A DNA stretch of 64,000 bases, from assembly GCF_011308835.1 (NCBI RefSeq), contig NZ_JAAOHY010000002.1, forward strand, positions 283,333 to 347,332, read 5' to 3'. Positions 1 to 8,010 of this stretch are shown here, one piece after another (position 1 is the first letter of the stretch; each line of letters opens with the position of its first letter). The notes beneath the pieces are model-generated. The model saw only the letters and a program-made list of their open reading frames with translations, did not search any database and had not been told where the DNA came from. A program made the position numbers and the translations under genes. Origin of the DNA: Paracoccus xiamenensis (lineage in GTDB: Bacteria; Pseudomonadota; Alphaproteobacteria; Rhodobacterales; Rhodobacteraceae).

Positions 1-1003
1 GGTCTTCGGTCAGATAGGCAAGGCGCGCGTCGCGGGCCTCGCGCGGGCTGCGGATGTTCATCTGCCGGTCATGGATGCGCAGCTCGCCGGTCGCGGGACG
101 CAATCCGACGATGCCCTCGGCCAGCTCTGTCCGGCCCGATCCGACAAGGCCGGCGATGCCCAGCACCTCGCCCTTGTGCAGCTTCAGCGACACGTCCTTG
201 ACCACGCTCTGCACGGTGAAGTTCCGCAGCTCCAGCAGGGTTTCGCCGCTGGAGGTGTCCTTGGGCGGGAAAATGTCGGTCAGCTCGCGCCCGACCATGG
301 CCGTGGCCATGCCGTCCTCGGTCATCTCGCCGCGCAGAGCGCGCTGCACCACGGTCCCGTCGCGCAAAACGGTGATGCGGTCGGCCAGGCGGGAAACCTC
401 GTCCATCCGGTGCGAACAGAAAATCAGCGCCACACCTTCGGCGCGCAGCCGATCAACCTGAGCATACAGCGCCTCGACCTCGCGATGGGTCAGCGCGGCC
501 GAGGGCTCGTCCATGATCAGCACCCGCGCCTTGCGCGAAAGGGCCTTGGCGATCTCGACCATCTGGCGGTCGGGGACCGACAGGTCGCGGATCAGCGCCT
601 CGGGGCGGATAGAGGTGTCCAGCCGGGTCAGCAGTTCCGCCGTGGCGGCGCGCATGGCGGCATGATCCAGCCCGAGACCCTTGCTGATCTCGCGGCCCAG
701 GAAGATGTTGGCCGCCACCGTCAAGTCGGGGGCAAGGTTGAATTCCTGATGGATGACGACGACGCCCTGCGCCTCGCCTTCCGGGCCAGAGCGATAGGTC
801 ACCGGCGCGCCGTCCAGCAGCACCTGACCGGTGGTCGGTGCCAGATAACCGCCGAGGATCTTCATGATCGTCGACTTGCCGGCGCCGTTTTCACCGATCA
901 GGGCGTGAACCTCGCCCGAGTGCAGTTCCAGATCGACACCGTGCAGAACCTCGACCGGGCCGAAGCTTTTGGTTATCTTGTCCAGTGCAAGCACAACAGT
1001 CAT
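1..1003 (-). CDS. Sugar ABC transporter ATP-binding protein, partial (C-terminus off the left edge)
   Basis: Two-domain ATPase of the RbsA/XylG/MglA family, which energises uptake of monosaccharides or polyols at the inner membrane. Translating the minus strand gives Walker A GENGAGKST (residues 37-45), the family's degenerate signature LSVPDRQMVEIAKAL, Walker B LIMDEPSAAL, and the start of the second ATPase domain with the altered P-loop GLVGSGRTE. About 334 residues are present of the usual ~500. The start ATG (1001-1003) overlaps the TGA of the upstream dehydrogenase gene as ATGA, so the genes are translationally coupled. The binding protein and permease would be expected beyond the left edge or elsewhere. 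The substrate cannot be read from the sequence; the neighbours suggest a sugar or cyclitol. Confidence 0.93.
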   Translation of the reverse strand, partial: MTVVLALDKITKSFGPVEVLHGVDLELHSGEVHALIGENGAGKSTIMKILGGYLAPTTGQVLLDGAPVTYRSGPEGEAQGVVVIHQEFNLAPDLTVAANIFLGREISKGLGLDHAAMRAATAELLTRLDTSIRPEALIRDLSVPDRQMVEIAKALSRKARVLIMDEPSAALTHREVEALYAQVDRLRAEGVALIFCSHRMDEVSRLADRITVLRDGTVVQRALRGEMTEDGMATAMVGRELTDIFPPKDTSSGETLLELRNFTVQSVVKDVSLKLHKGEVLGIAGLVGSGRTELAEGIVGLRPATGELRIHDRQMNIRSPREARDARLAYLTED

Positions 1004-2100
1004 GTCGTCACCTTTACCCATGCGCCATCCTTGGCGGCGCTGTCCTGTGCGGCGAAGATGAAGGCCATGCCGGACAGTCCGGACTTGATGCCGGGAATGC
1101 GGTCCAGGTGGGTTTCATCGCCGCGAATGGCTTCGGCAATATCGCGATAGAGGTTAGCAAATGCCTCCAGATAGCCTTCCGGATGCCCCGAAGGGGTGCG
1201 GCCGGAATTCGAACGGTCGCGCGCCCGCGTCAGCCGCAGGGCCTGTCCGTCCTTGCCGGTGAAGATCAGCGCCTCGGGGTCCTGCAGGCGCCATTCCAGC
1301 GCGGCTTCGGTCCCGAACAGGCGCAGCGAAAGCCCGCCTTCCTGACCGACGGCCACCTGGCTGACCCAAAGCCCGCCCTTGGCGCCGCTGTCATAGCGCA
1401 GCGCGATGCGGGCATCGTCATCGACGCGGCGGCCCTCGACCATGCTGGACAGATCCGCCGAGAGGCTGGCGGGCGTCTGTCCGGTCACGAATTCCGCCAA
1501 CTGCCAGGCATGGGTGCCAATGTCGCCAATCGCCCCCGCGCCCGAGCGCGCCGGATCGGTGCGCCAGTCGGCCTGCTTGTTCTGCACGTCCTCCGACAGC
1601 CAGCCCTGCAGGTATTCCGCCTGCACCAGCCGCAGCTTGCCCAGATCGCCGTCTGCGACCATGGCGCGGGCCTCGCGCACCATCGGATGGGCGCAATAGT
1701 TGTGGGTCAGAAAGAAATGCGCCTTGCTGCGCTTGGCGGCCGCGGCCAGGGCCTCGGCATCTTCGCGCGTGGAGGTCAGCGGTTTGTCGCAGATGACATT
1801 GATGCCCGCGTCCAGAAAGGCGATGGCGACCGGTGCGTGCAGGTGGTTCGGGGTGACGATTGACACGGCGCGGATGCCGTCAGGCCGCGCAGCCTCGGCG
1901 CGGGCCATCTCGCGATAGTCGGAATAGCTGCGCTCGATGCCCAGCGATTCGGCCGAAGCCTGCGCCTTTTCCGGGTTCGACGACAGCGCGCCCGCGACCA
2001 GCCTGAACTGGCCATCCATGCGGGCGGCGATGCGGTGGATCGCGCCGATGAAAGCACCATCGCCACCGCCAACCATGCCCAGCGGAATCGGCGCGCTCAT
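1000..2100 (-). CDS. Gfo/Idh/MocA family oxidoreductase
   Basis: NAD(P)-dependent sugar or inositol dehydrogenase-like protein of 366 residues. The N-terminal Rossmann fold has a glycine-rich loop (GMVGGGDGAFIG, residues 8-19). The family DKP motif follows at 105-107, where the lysine contacts substrate and cofactor. The C-terminal half is the typical alpha/beta substrate domain with GDIGTHAWQLAEF, where the histidine is the usual catalytic candidate. The start ATG overlaps the stop of the isomerase gene upstream (ATGA), and the gene's own stop overlaps the ABC ATPase start. The three genes therefore form one operon for uptake and oxidation of a carbohydrate. The exact substrate is unknown. 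Confidence 0.93.
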   Translation of the reverse strand: MSAPIPLGMVGGGDGAFIGAIHRIAARMDGQFRLVAGALSSNPEKAQASAESLGIERSYSDYREMARAEAARPDGIRAVSIVTPNHLHAPVAIAFLDAGINVICDKPLTSTREDAEALAAAAKRSKAHFFLTHNYCAHPMVREARAMVADGDLGKLRLVQAEYLQGWLSEDVQNKQADWRTDPARSGAGAIGDIGTHAWQLAEFVTGQTPASLSADLSSMVEGRRVDDDARIALRYDSGAKGGLWVSQVAVGQEGGLSLRLFGTEAALEWRLQDPEALIFTGKDGQALRLTRARDRSNSGRTPSGHPEGYLEAFANLYRDIAEAIRGDETHLDRIPGIKSGLSGMAFIFAAQDSAAKDGAWVKVTT

Positions 2101-3155
2101 ACCCCCAGCCCCAAAGCGCGGCGGTTCGCGGCGGGATCGGCGTCCTGCGCGGCGAAATCGTCAAATGCGTGCGGTGTCGTGCGGATAATGTGGTTTTTCA
2201 CGAATTCGGCCCCTTCCCGTGCCCCGTCTTCGGGGTGTTTCAGTGCGCATTCCCATTCGACGACCGCCCAGCCGGCAAAGTCGTATTGGGTCAGTTTGGA
2301 AAAGATCTGCCCGAAATCAACCTGCCCATCACCGAGACTGCGGAAGCGCCCGGCGCGGTTCACCCAGGACTGGAATCCGCCATAGACGCCTTGCCGACCG
2401 GTCGGATTGAACTCGGCATCCTTGACGTGGAACATGCGGATGCGGTCGTGGTAAAAGTCGATGTGCTGGATGTAGTCGAGCTGCTGCAGCACATAATGCG
2501 ATGGGTCATACAGCATGTTGGCGCGGGCATGACCCTTCACGCGGTCCAGAAACATCTCGAAGGTGATGCCGTCATGCAGATCCTCGCCCGGATGGATCTC
2601 ATAACAGACATCGACGCCGTTTTCCTCGGCCAGATCCAGAAGGGGGCGCCAGCGCTGCGCCAGCGTGTCAAAGGCAGTTTCGACCAGACCCGGCGCGCGC
2701 TGTGGCCACGGATACAGATAGGGCCATGCCAGAGCGCCCGAAAACGTCGCCATCGCGTCCAGCCCCAACAGGCGGCTGGCACGGATGGTCTTGGCGACCT
2801 GATCGACCGCCCATTCCTGACGCGCTTGCGGATTGCCGCGCAGGGCTTCGGGCGCGAAGGCGTCGAAAGCCTCGTCATAGGCGGGGTGGACGGCGACAAG
2901 CTGGCCCTGAATATGGCTGGAGAGCTCGGTCACGGCGACGCCGTTCTGCGCCGCGATGCCCAGAAATTCGTCGCGCCAATCCTGTGAGCTGACGGCCAGA
3001 TCCAGATCGAACAGCCGCGGGTCGTTGCTGGGCACCTGCACGCCGACATAGCCAAGAGACGCCGCCCATTTGGTGATCGAATCCCAACTGTCATAGGGCG
3101 CCGTATCGCCGGCGAATTGCGCCAGGAACAGGCCCGGCCCTTTGATGGTGCGCAT
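2097..3155 (-). CDS. Sugar phosphate isomerase/epimerase (xylose isomerase-like TIM barrel)
   Basis: TIM-barrel protein of about 352 residues in the AP endonuclease 2/xylose isomerase-like superfamily. Metal-ligand segments are visible: CYEIHPGEDLHDG (Glu and His), YDPSHYVLQQLD (Asp and His) and FHVKDAEFN (His and Asp). I start it at the ATG at 3153-3155 (MRTIKGPG) because the minus strand carries GAGGGGGAG at about 3163-3172 in front of it; an ATG ten codons further upstream has no such site. It is the promoter-proximal gene of the operon with the Gfo/Idh/MocA dehydrogenase and the sugar ABC ATPase. Possible roles are inosose dehydratase/isomerase or ketose epimerase; sequence alone does not decide. 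Confidence 0.9.
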   Translation of the reverse strand: MRTIKGPGLFLAQFAGDTAPYDSWDSITKWAASLGYVGVQVPSNDPRLFDLDLAVSSQDWRDEFLGIAAQNGVAVTELSSHIQGQLVAVHPAYDEAFDAFAPEALRGNPQARQEWAVDQVAKTIRASRLLGLDAMATFSGALAWPYLYPWPQRAPGLVETAFDTLAQRWRPLLDLAEENGVDVCYEIHPGEDLHDGITFEMFLDRVKGHARANMLYDPSHYVLQQLDYIQHIDFYHDRIRMFHVKDAEFNPTGRQGVYGGFQSWVNRAGRFRSLGDGQVDFGQIFSKLTQYDFAGWAVVEWECALKHPEDGAREGAEFVKNHIIRTTPHAFDDFAAQDADPAANRRALGLGV

Positions 3156-3193
3156 GGTCGTCACTCCCCCTCGGTTGTTATCCATACAAAAGC

Positions 3194-3207
3194 TGTAATC
3201 GTTTTCA
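3194..3207. promoter_or_regulatory. LacI/GalR-family operator
   Basis: TGTAATCGTTTTCA matches the LacI/GalR consensus TGNAANCGNTTNCA at every fixed position, with the central CG at 3200-3201. It lies about 40 bases upstream of the isomerase start, in the promoter region of the minus-strand sugar operon. Inference: a LacI-type repressor controls the operon, probably released by the sugar or an intermediate. No such regulator gene is in the window. Confidence 0.7.
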
Positions 3208-3504
3208 AGTGTGATGTTTCGGGATTAAAGCCGATTTCAGTCAGGCGCGAGGTTCAGCGCGGATCGCCACCCGAAGAGATGAGCGAACGTATCAGCGCTG
3301 CCCGAGCGCCATCTTCGGCTTTGCTGCTGAACTTGCTGCCGGTTTTATGAAAGAATCGCAGCGACATGGGGCGCGATACCGGATCAGGCTTTGGTCGTGG
3401 GACTCGATAGAATCGACTGGGGCGCATCTGCCGGCCTCTCGGCCTCAATCCGCCAGTCGAAACGGCAGCCGTTCTTATGCGGTAATCATTTAGGTCGAAA
3501 CAGC
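3208..3504. other. Intergenic region between the sugar operon and tRNA-Leu
   Basis: About 300 bases with no convincing gene. A 64-codon minus-strand frame (3254-3448) is open but is rich in Arg/Ser/Lys and resembles no family I know. The region should hold the promoter of the sugar operon next to the LacI-type operator. I could not identify clear -35/-10 boxes. Confidence 0.4.
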
Positions 3505-3539
3505 AAAAAACCCGCAGCTACAAGAGCTGCGGGTTTTTT
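3505..3539 (-). terminator. Rho-independent terminator after tRNA-Leu
   Basis: Perfect 9-bp stem CCCGCAGCT/AGCTGCGGG (3511-3519 with 3525-3533) and a five-base loop, flanked by A6 and T6, so it could act on both strands. It follows the tRNA 3' end directly on the minus strand. Confidence 0.85.
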
Positions 3540-3623
3540 GGTGCCCAGGAGAGGACTCGAACCTCCACGCCTTGCGGCACACGGACCTGAACCGTGCGCG
3601 TCTACCAATTCCGCCACCTGGGC
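3539..3623 (-). tRNA. tRNA-Leu (anticodon CAG)
   Basis: The minus strand folds as a long-variable-arm tRNA. The acceptor stem is GCCCAGG/CCTGGGC (3617-3623 with 3543-3549), the D arm contains TGGTAGACG, the anticodon loop TTCAGGT gives CAG, and the T arm is GGTTCGAGTCC. The discriminator A at 3542 is followed by an encoded CCA (3541-3539). Length is 85 bases including CCA, normal for tRNA-Leu. It decodes CUG, the dominant leucine codon in this GC-rich genome. Confidence 0.96.
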
Positions 3624-3803
3624 AGGTGCCGTGAGCGGGGTGATTAAGGGCAGTCGCGGGGGGTGTCAACGGCCATTTTCTGCAAAAATTCGCCGACGAC
3701 GAAAAAAAGCGATCAGGCTGTCCGGTTCAGTTTCGGGCGCGGCGCTTGCCCGGCCCGGCGGGGCGCGCTATCAGCAGGACAAAGCCGCAAAAGGGTGCAT
3801 GTC

Positions 3804-4790
3804 ATGTCTAAGATCGTCACGATTTATGGCGGTTCCGGGGCCTTGGGGCGCCAGATCGCTCGCCTGATGGCAAAAGAGGGCTGGCGCGTCCGCGTCGCCG
3901 TACGCCGTCCAAGCGAGGCGCTTTTCGTGCGCACCTATGGCGCCGTGGGCCAGGTCGAGCCCATTCCGTGCAATATCCGTGACGAGCTTTCGGTCCGCGC
4001 GGCGATGGCCGATGCGGATGCGGTCATCAACTGCGTGGGCATCCTGGTGAATGAGGGCAAGAACCGCTTTGCCCCCGTGCAGGTCGAGGGTGCGGAACGC
4101 GTGGCACGGATCGCGGCGGAAAACGGGATCGCGAATTTCGTGCATGTCTCGGCTATCGGCGCTGATCCCGAATCGGCCAGCCAATATGCGGCGACCAAGG
4201 GCGAGGGCGAGGCCGCCGTGCTGCGTCACCAGCCGGGCGCAGTGATCCTGCGGCCGTCGGTGATCTTCGGGCCCGATCACGGTGTTTATGGGCGGTTTGC
4301 CTCGCTGGCGGGGCTTGGCCCGGTCATGCTGATCGCTGGCGGTAAGACGCAGATGCAGCCGGTCTATGTCGAGGATGTCGCCCAGGCGGCGGTGAAGGCG
4401 GCGCAGGGCAAGGCTGATCCCGGCATTTACGAACTTGGTGGCCCTGACGTGCTGACACTGCGCCAGATGGTCGCGCAGACGCTGGAAAAGACCCAGCGTC
4501 GCCGGATGGTCATTAACCTGCCCTTCTGGGCGGCGGGTGTGGTCGGCGGCTTGTTTGACTTCGCCTCGGCTGTGACGGGCGGTCTGCTGACCAACCGCGT
4601 GCTGACCCGCGATCAGGTGCGGTCGCTGCGCAAGGACAATGTGGTCGCCGAGGGCGCCCGCGGGTTGGAGGACCTGGGGATCCAGCAGACGGCCTCGGGC
4701 GCGGTGATCGGCGAATACCTGTGGCGCTTCCGCCCCGGCGGGCAATATGCGGACATGACCGCATCGGCCAAGAACCTGCGCCCGAACTGA
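3804..4790 (+). CDS. NAD(P)H-binding protein, complex I NDUFA9-like
   Basis: Atypical short-chain dehydrogenase of 328 residues, like the mitochondrial complex I accessory subunit NDUFA9 and its alphaproteobacterial homologues. The N-terminal dinucleotide-binding loop is IYGGSGALG (about 7-15). Further family segments are [14 protein letters not shown] and [25 protein letters not shown], where the Tyr-x-x-x-Lys position of classical enzymes is replaced by the atypical pattern. The start at 3804 is preceded by AAAAGGG; the frame is open further upstream, but that extension is low-complexity. In alphaproteobacteria this family is linked to quinone or complex I function; its exact reaction is not known. 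Confidence 0.88.
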   Translation: MSKIVTIYGGSGALGRQIARLMAKEGWRVRVAVRRPSEALFVRTYGAVGQVEPIPCNIRDELSVRAAMADADAVINCVGILVNEGKNRFAPVQVEGAERVARIAAENGIANFVHVSAIGADPESASQYAATKGEGEAAVLRHQPGAVILRPSVIFGPDHGVYGRFASLAGLGPVMLIAGGKTQMQPVYVEDVAQAAVKAAQGKADPGIYELGGPDVLTLRQMVAQTLEKTQRRRMVINLPFWAAGVVGGLFDFASAVTGGLLTNRVLTRDQVRSLRKDNVVAEGARGLEDLGIQQTASGAVIGEYLWRFRPGGQYADMTASAKNLRPN

Positions 4791-4791
4791 C

Positions 4792-5592
4792 ATGAACGAT
4801 ACCATCGTTGCCGGTCTGCTTGGTCTGCTGGAAGGCCTGACCGAGTTCATCCCTGTGTCTTCGACAGGGCATATTCTTCTTGCCGGGCATTTCCTGGGTT
4901 TCGACAGTCCCGGACGCGCCTTCGAGGTGCTGATCCAGCTGGGCGCGATCATGGCAATCCTGGGTGTCTATGCGGGCCGGCTGGTGCAGCTTTTTGCGGC
5001 CGCACCGCATGATCCGGTGGCCCGCCGTTTTATCCTGTCGGTGCTGCTGGCCTTTCTGCCTGCGGTGGTCGTGGGCGTGCTGGCGCATGATTTCATCAAG
5101 ACGGTGCTGTTTGAAACGCCGATGCTGATCGCGATCATGCTGATTGTCGGTGGCGTGATCTTGTTGTTTGTCGACCGCCGCGCGCCGACACCCACGGTGA
5201 CCGAGGCCGCGGACATTCCACCCAGCACTGCCTTCAAGATCGGGCTGGTTCAGTGTCTGGCGATGATTCCGGGGGTGTCGCGGTCTGGCTCGACCATTGT
5301 TGGCGCGATGCTGATGGGCGTGGGCAAGCGCGCGGCGGCAGAGTTTTCCTTCTTCCTGTCGATGCCGACCATGGCGGGGGCCTTTGCCTACGATCTGATG
5401 AAGAATCGTGATATTCTGGACGCGCAGGCGATGGGGAACATCGTCGTGGGCTTTGTCTGCGCCTTCGTGGCAGCGCTGCTCGTGGTAAAATGGCTGCTCG
5501 GTTATGTGTCCAAGCATGGCTACGCGCTGTTCGCCTGGTGGCGAATCATTGTCGGCACCCTTGCTTTGCTGGCTTTGGCGGCTGGTATGTAA
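4792..5592 (+). CDS. uppP: Undecaprenyl-diphosphatase UppP (BacA)
   Basis: Integral membrane enzyme of 266 residues. It removes a phosphate from undecaprenyl diphosphate so that the lipid carrier can be reused for peptidoglycan and other envelope polymers. Both family signatures are present: [14 protein letters not shown] (residues 14-27) and PGVSRSGST about two thirds along, with multiple hydrophobic segments. It starts two bases after the stop of the NDUFA9-like gene and is probably co-transcribed with it. Length matches the family. Confidence 0.97.
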   Translation: MNDTIVAGLLGLLEGLTEFIPVSSTGHILLAGHFLGFDSPGRAFEVLIQLGAIMAILGVYAGRLVQLFAAAPHDPVARRFILSVLLAFLPAVVVGVLAHDFIKTVLFETPMLIAIMLIVGGVILLFVDRRAPTPTVTEAADIPPSTAFKIGLVQCLAMIPGVSRSGSTIVGAMLMGVGKRAAAEFSFFLSMPTMAGAFAYDLMKNRDILDAQAMGNIVVGFVCAFVAALLVVKWLLGYVSKHGYALFAWWRIIVGTLALLALAAGM

Positions 5593-5597
5593 CGTAT

Positions 5598-5668
5598 GCT
5601 GACCTATTTCCGTGATATTTTGAGCGGAAAAATGAACAGCTAGGCGGGAATCTCGCAAATAGGTCAGC
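5598..5668. repeat. 12-bp perfect inverted repeat between uppP and gltD
   Basis: GCTGACCTATTT (5598-5609) is repeated exactly as its reverse complement AAATAGGTCAGC (5657-5668), 47 bases apart. It begins 5 bases after the uppP stop and ends 66 bases before gltD. It may be a long-armed hairpin in the leader, a paired operator, or the ends of a small mobile remnant. No T-tract follows directly, so a simple terminator is unlikely. Confidence 0.6.
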
Positions 5669-5734
5669 TGTGCTGTCTTTTATTCGCTCTGGTCGGGGGG
5701 TACTCGGGTAGGCGGATTAAGGGGGCGCAGCGGT

Positions 5735-7216
5735 ATGGCCACGCAGAAGATGCTGAAATTCGTCACGCTCGGGCGGCAGATGCCCGAAAAACGCTCTGCC
5801 GAGGAGCGGAGCGAGGATTTCCACGAGATCTATCGTGAGTTTGCCGAGGCCAAGGCCAAGGAGCAGGCCAGCCGTTGCAGCCAATGCGGCGTGCCTTATT
5901 GCCAGTCGCATTGCCCGCTGCACAACAACATCCCCGACTGGCTGCGCCTGACCGCCGAAGGCCGCACCAAGGAAGCTTATCTGGTCAGCCAGCAGACCAA
6001 TACCTTCCCCGAAATCTGCGGCCGCATCTGCCCGCAGGACCGGCTGTGCGAAGGCAATTGCGTGATCGAGCAGTCGGGCCACGGCACCGTCACCATCGGC
6101 GCGATCGAGAAATATATCACCGATACTGCCTGGGAAGAGGGCTGGGTTGAGCCGATCCGCCCCGACGCCGAACGCAGCGAATCCATCGGCATTATCGGCG
6201 CAGGGCCCGGTGGGCTGGCCGCCGCTGACCGGCTGCGCCGCATGGGCTTTCAGGTCACGGTTTATGACCGGCACGACCGCTCTGGCGGGCTGATGATCTA
6301 TGGCATTCCCGGCTTCAAGCTGGAAAAGGATATCGTGCAGCGCCGCAACGCGCAGCTGGAAGAGGCCGGCGTCGAATTCGTGCTGAACTGCAATGTCGGC
6401 GAGGATCTGAGCTTTGACGCCATTCGCGGCAAACATGATGCAGTGCTGATCGCCACCGGTGTTTACAAGACCCGCGATCTGGACATCGACAATCCCGACG
6501 CGCATGGCGTGATCCGGGCGCTGGACTATCTGACCGCCTCGAACCGGATCGATCTGGGCGACGAAATCCCCGATTTCGAGGATGGAGAGTTGGACGCGCG
6601 CGGCAAGCGCGTGGTGGTCATCGGTGGCGGCGACACGGCGATGGACTGTGTGCGCACGGCGATCCGTCAGGGCGCGAAATCGGTCAAATGCCTGTATCGC
6701 CGCGACCGCACCAACATGCCCGGCAGCCAGCGCGAGGTACAGAACGCCGAAGAGGAAGGCGTCGAATTCGTGTGGCTGTCCGCACCGGCGGAATTCATCG
6801 GTGCGGTGCAGGGCGAAAGCGGCCCGGCCACCGCGATCAACGCCGAGCGCCCCCATATCGCCAAGGTCCGCGTCCAGCGGATGCGGCTGGGCAAGCCCGA
6901 TGTTTCCGGCCGGCAAAGCCCGGAACTGATCGAGGGCGCCGATTACCACGAGCCGGCCGAGATGGTCATCAAGGCGCTGGGCTTCGAGGCCGAGGAACTG
7001 CCCCGCCTGTGGGGTGTCGAGGGGCTGGAAACCACGCGCTGGGGTACCATCAAGGCCGATTTCCGCAGCCATCAGACCAGCCTGCCCGGCGTTTTCGCGG
7101 TGGGCGATATCGTGCGCGGCGCGTCGCTGGTGGTGTGGGCCATTCGGGACGGGCGGGAGGCTGCGGACAGCATTGCCGAATTCCTTGGCAGTGCCGCGCA
7201 GGTCGCGGCGGAATGA
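5735..7216 (+). CDS. gltD: Glutamate synthase (NADPH) small subunit
   Basis: FAD/NADPH-dependent beta subunit of 493 residues. It takes electrons from NADPH and passes them through iron-sulfur clusters to the large subunit for glutamate formation from 2-oxoglutarate and glutamine. Cluster cysteines lie at 48, 51, 56 and 60 (CSQCGVPYCQSHC) and at 95, 99, 105 and 109. The FAD site is GIIGAGPGGLAAADRL and the NADPH site is VVVIGGGDTAMDC. The stop overlaps the next gene's start as ATGA. Here gltD precedes gltB, with two unrelated genes in between, rather than the adjacent gltBD order of enterobacteria. Confidence 0.98.
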   Translation: MATQKMLKFVTLGRQMPEKRSAEERSEDFHEIYREFAEAKAKEQASRCSQCGVPYCQSHCPLHNNIPDWLRLTAEGRTKEAYLVSQQTNTFPEICGRICPQDRLCEGNCVIEQSGHGTVTIGAIEKYITDTAWEEGWVEPIRPDAERSESIGIIGAGPGGLAAADRLRRMGFQVTVYDRHDRSGGLMIYGIPGFKLEKDIVQRRNAQLEEAGVEFVLNCNVGEDLSFDAIRGKHDAVLIATGVYKTRDLDIDNPDAHGVIRALDYLTASNRIDLGDEIPDFEDGELDARGKRVVVIGGGDTAMDCVRTAIRQGAKSVKCLYRRDRTNMPGSQREVQNAEEEGVEFVWLSAPAEFIGAVQGESGPATAINAERPHIAKVRVQRMRLGKPDVSGRQSPELIEGADYHEPAEMVIKALGFEAEELPRLWGVEGLETTRWGTIKADFRSHQTSLPGVFAVGDIVRGASLVVWAIRDGREAADSIAEFLGSAAQVAAE

Positions 7217-8010
7217 GCCGGGCGTCCGCACAGGGCGTACACAGGCTGTACACTGCGCGTACACAGGCGGTGCCGACACCCCATTCCGTCCAGCAGATCG
7301 GGCTGGCGGCTGCTGTGCTGATTGCGGCAACCATGCTGACCTTTTCGCAGGCGCGGGCGGCGAACTTCGTGCCGCCCTCGGGCTGCGCGCTGAAGATCAC
7401 CGTCCAGAACCGGGGGTGTACGGTCGGGCAGCATTACGTTTGCACCGCCGATGCGCCGGGCGACCAGCATGTCATCTATTTCGACAAGGAAGGCCCGAGC
7501 TATCATTCCAAGATCGACGCCGAAACGCGCTGGCTGGAATCATCGGATCTGACCACGGGGCTGACCGACCGGCTGATGGCGCAGGCCGCCGATCCGGCGT
7601 CTTTTTCGACGCTGCTGCGGACCGGGCGCGACGATTTCGATTTCTGGACCGAATCGAACAATGGCGAGCAGTTGCGCCATATCGGCGAGGACCGGCTGAC
7701 CGGTGAGACGGTGGAAATCGACGGGGTAAAGCTGGAACTCACGCAATTTCAGCTGAAGACCTTTGGCGCCGATGGCCAGCTGCTGATCGAATCGACCGGT
7801 CAGCAATTCATCAACCGCGATCATGGCCGTTTTTATGGCGGGGTTGAGCATTCCGAGGACTGGAGCGGAGAGATCCGCAACGACGATGACAGCCCGGTCA
7901 CCTTTGCCTTTCCGGGCGATGCCGGTTTCGGCGCAACAGAACCGCTTTTTGACTGTGAGATGATGATGGCCCTTATGCCGCTTGCCGAAAGATACCGCCA
8001 TGGCGGCTGA
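7213..8010 (+). CDS. Secreted or periplasmic protein of unknown function
   Basis: Protein of 265 residues with a likely Sec signal: a hydrophobic stretch (IGLAAAVLIAATMLTF) ending near SQARA|ANFV after an unusually long, partly basic N-terminal extension. The mature part has several cysteines (GCALKITVQNRGCTV, HYVCTAD) and no motif I recognise. The start ATG overlaps gltD's stop, so it is translationally coupled; its end overlaps the next gene by 11 bases. Its place inside the gltD-gltB operon is notable, but nothing in the sequence ties it to nitrogen assimilation. Confidence 0.85.
   Translation: MSRASAQGVHRLYTARTQAVPTPHSVQQIGLAAAVLIAATMLTFSQARAANFVPPSGCALKITVQNRGCTVGQHYVCTADAPGDQHVIYFDKEGPSYHSKIDAETRWLESSDLTTGLTDRLMAQAADPASFSTLLRTGRDDFDFWTESNNGEQLRHIGEDRLTGETVEIDGVKLELTQFQLKTFGADGQLLIESTGQQFINRDHGRFYGGVEHSEDWSGEIRNDDDSPVTFAFPGDAGFGATEPLFDCEMMMALMPLAERYRHGG
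7237..7264. repeat. Three GTACAC hexamers at exact 11-bp spacing
   Basis: GTACAC occurs at 7237, 7248 and 7259, once per helical turn. The outer two belong to a 12-bp direct repeat GCGTACACAGGC (7235-7246 and 7257-7268). They lie just after gltD's stop, within the first codons of the following gene. Confidence 0.7.

Noticed and set aside
71..1150. Plus-strand open frame at the left edge
   Set aside because: The minus strand there encodes a clear sugar ABC ATPase with Walker A, Walker B and signature motifs.
3254..3448. 64-codon minus-strand frame near the sugar operon promoter
   Set aside because: No ribosome site, no similarity to a known family and skewed composition; treated as intergenic.
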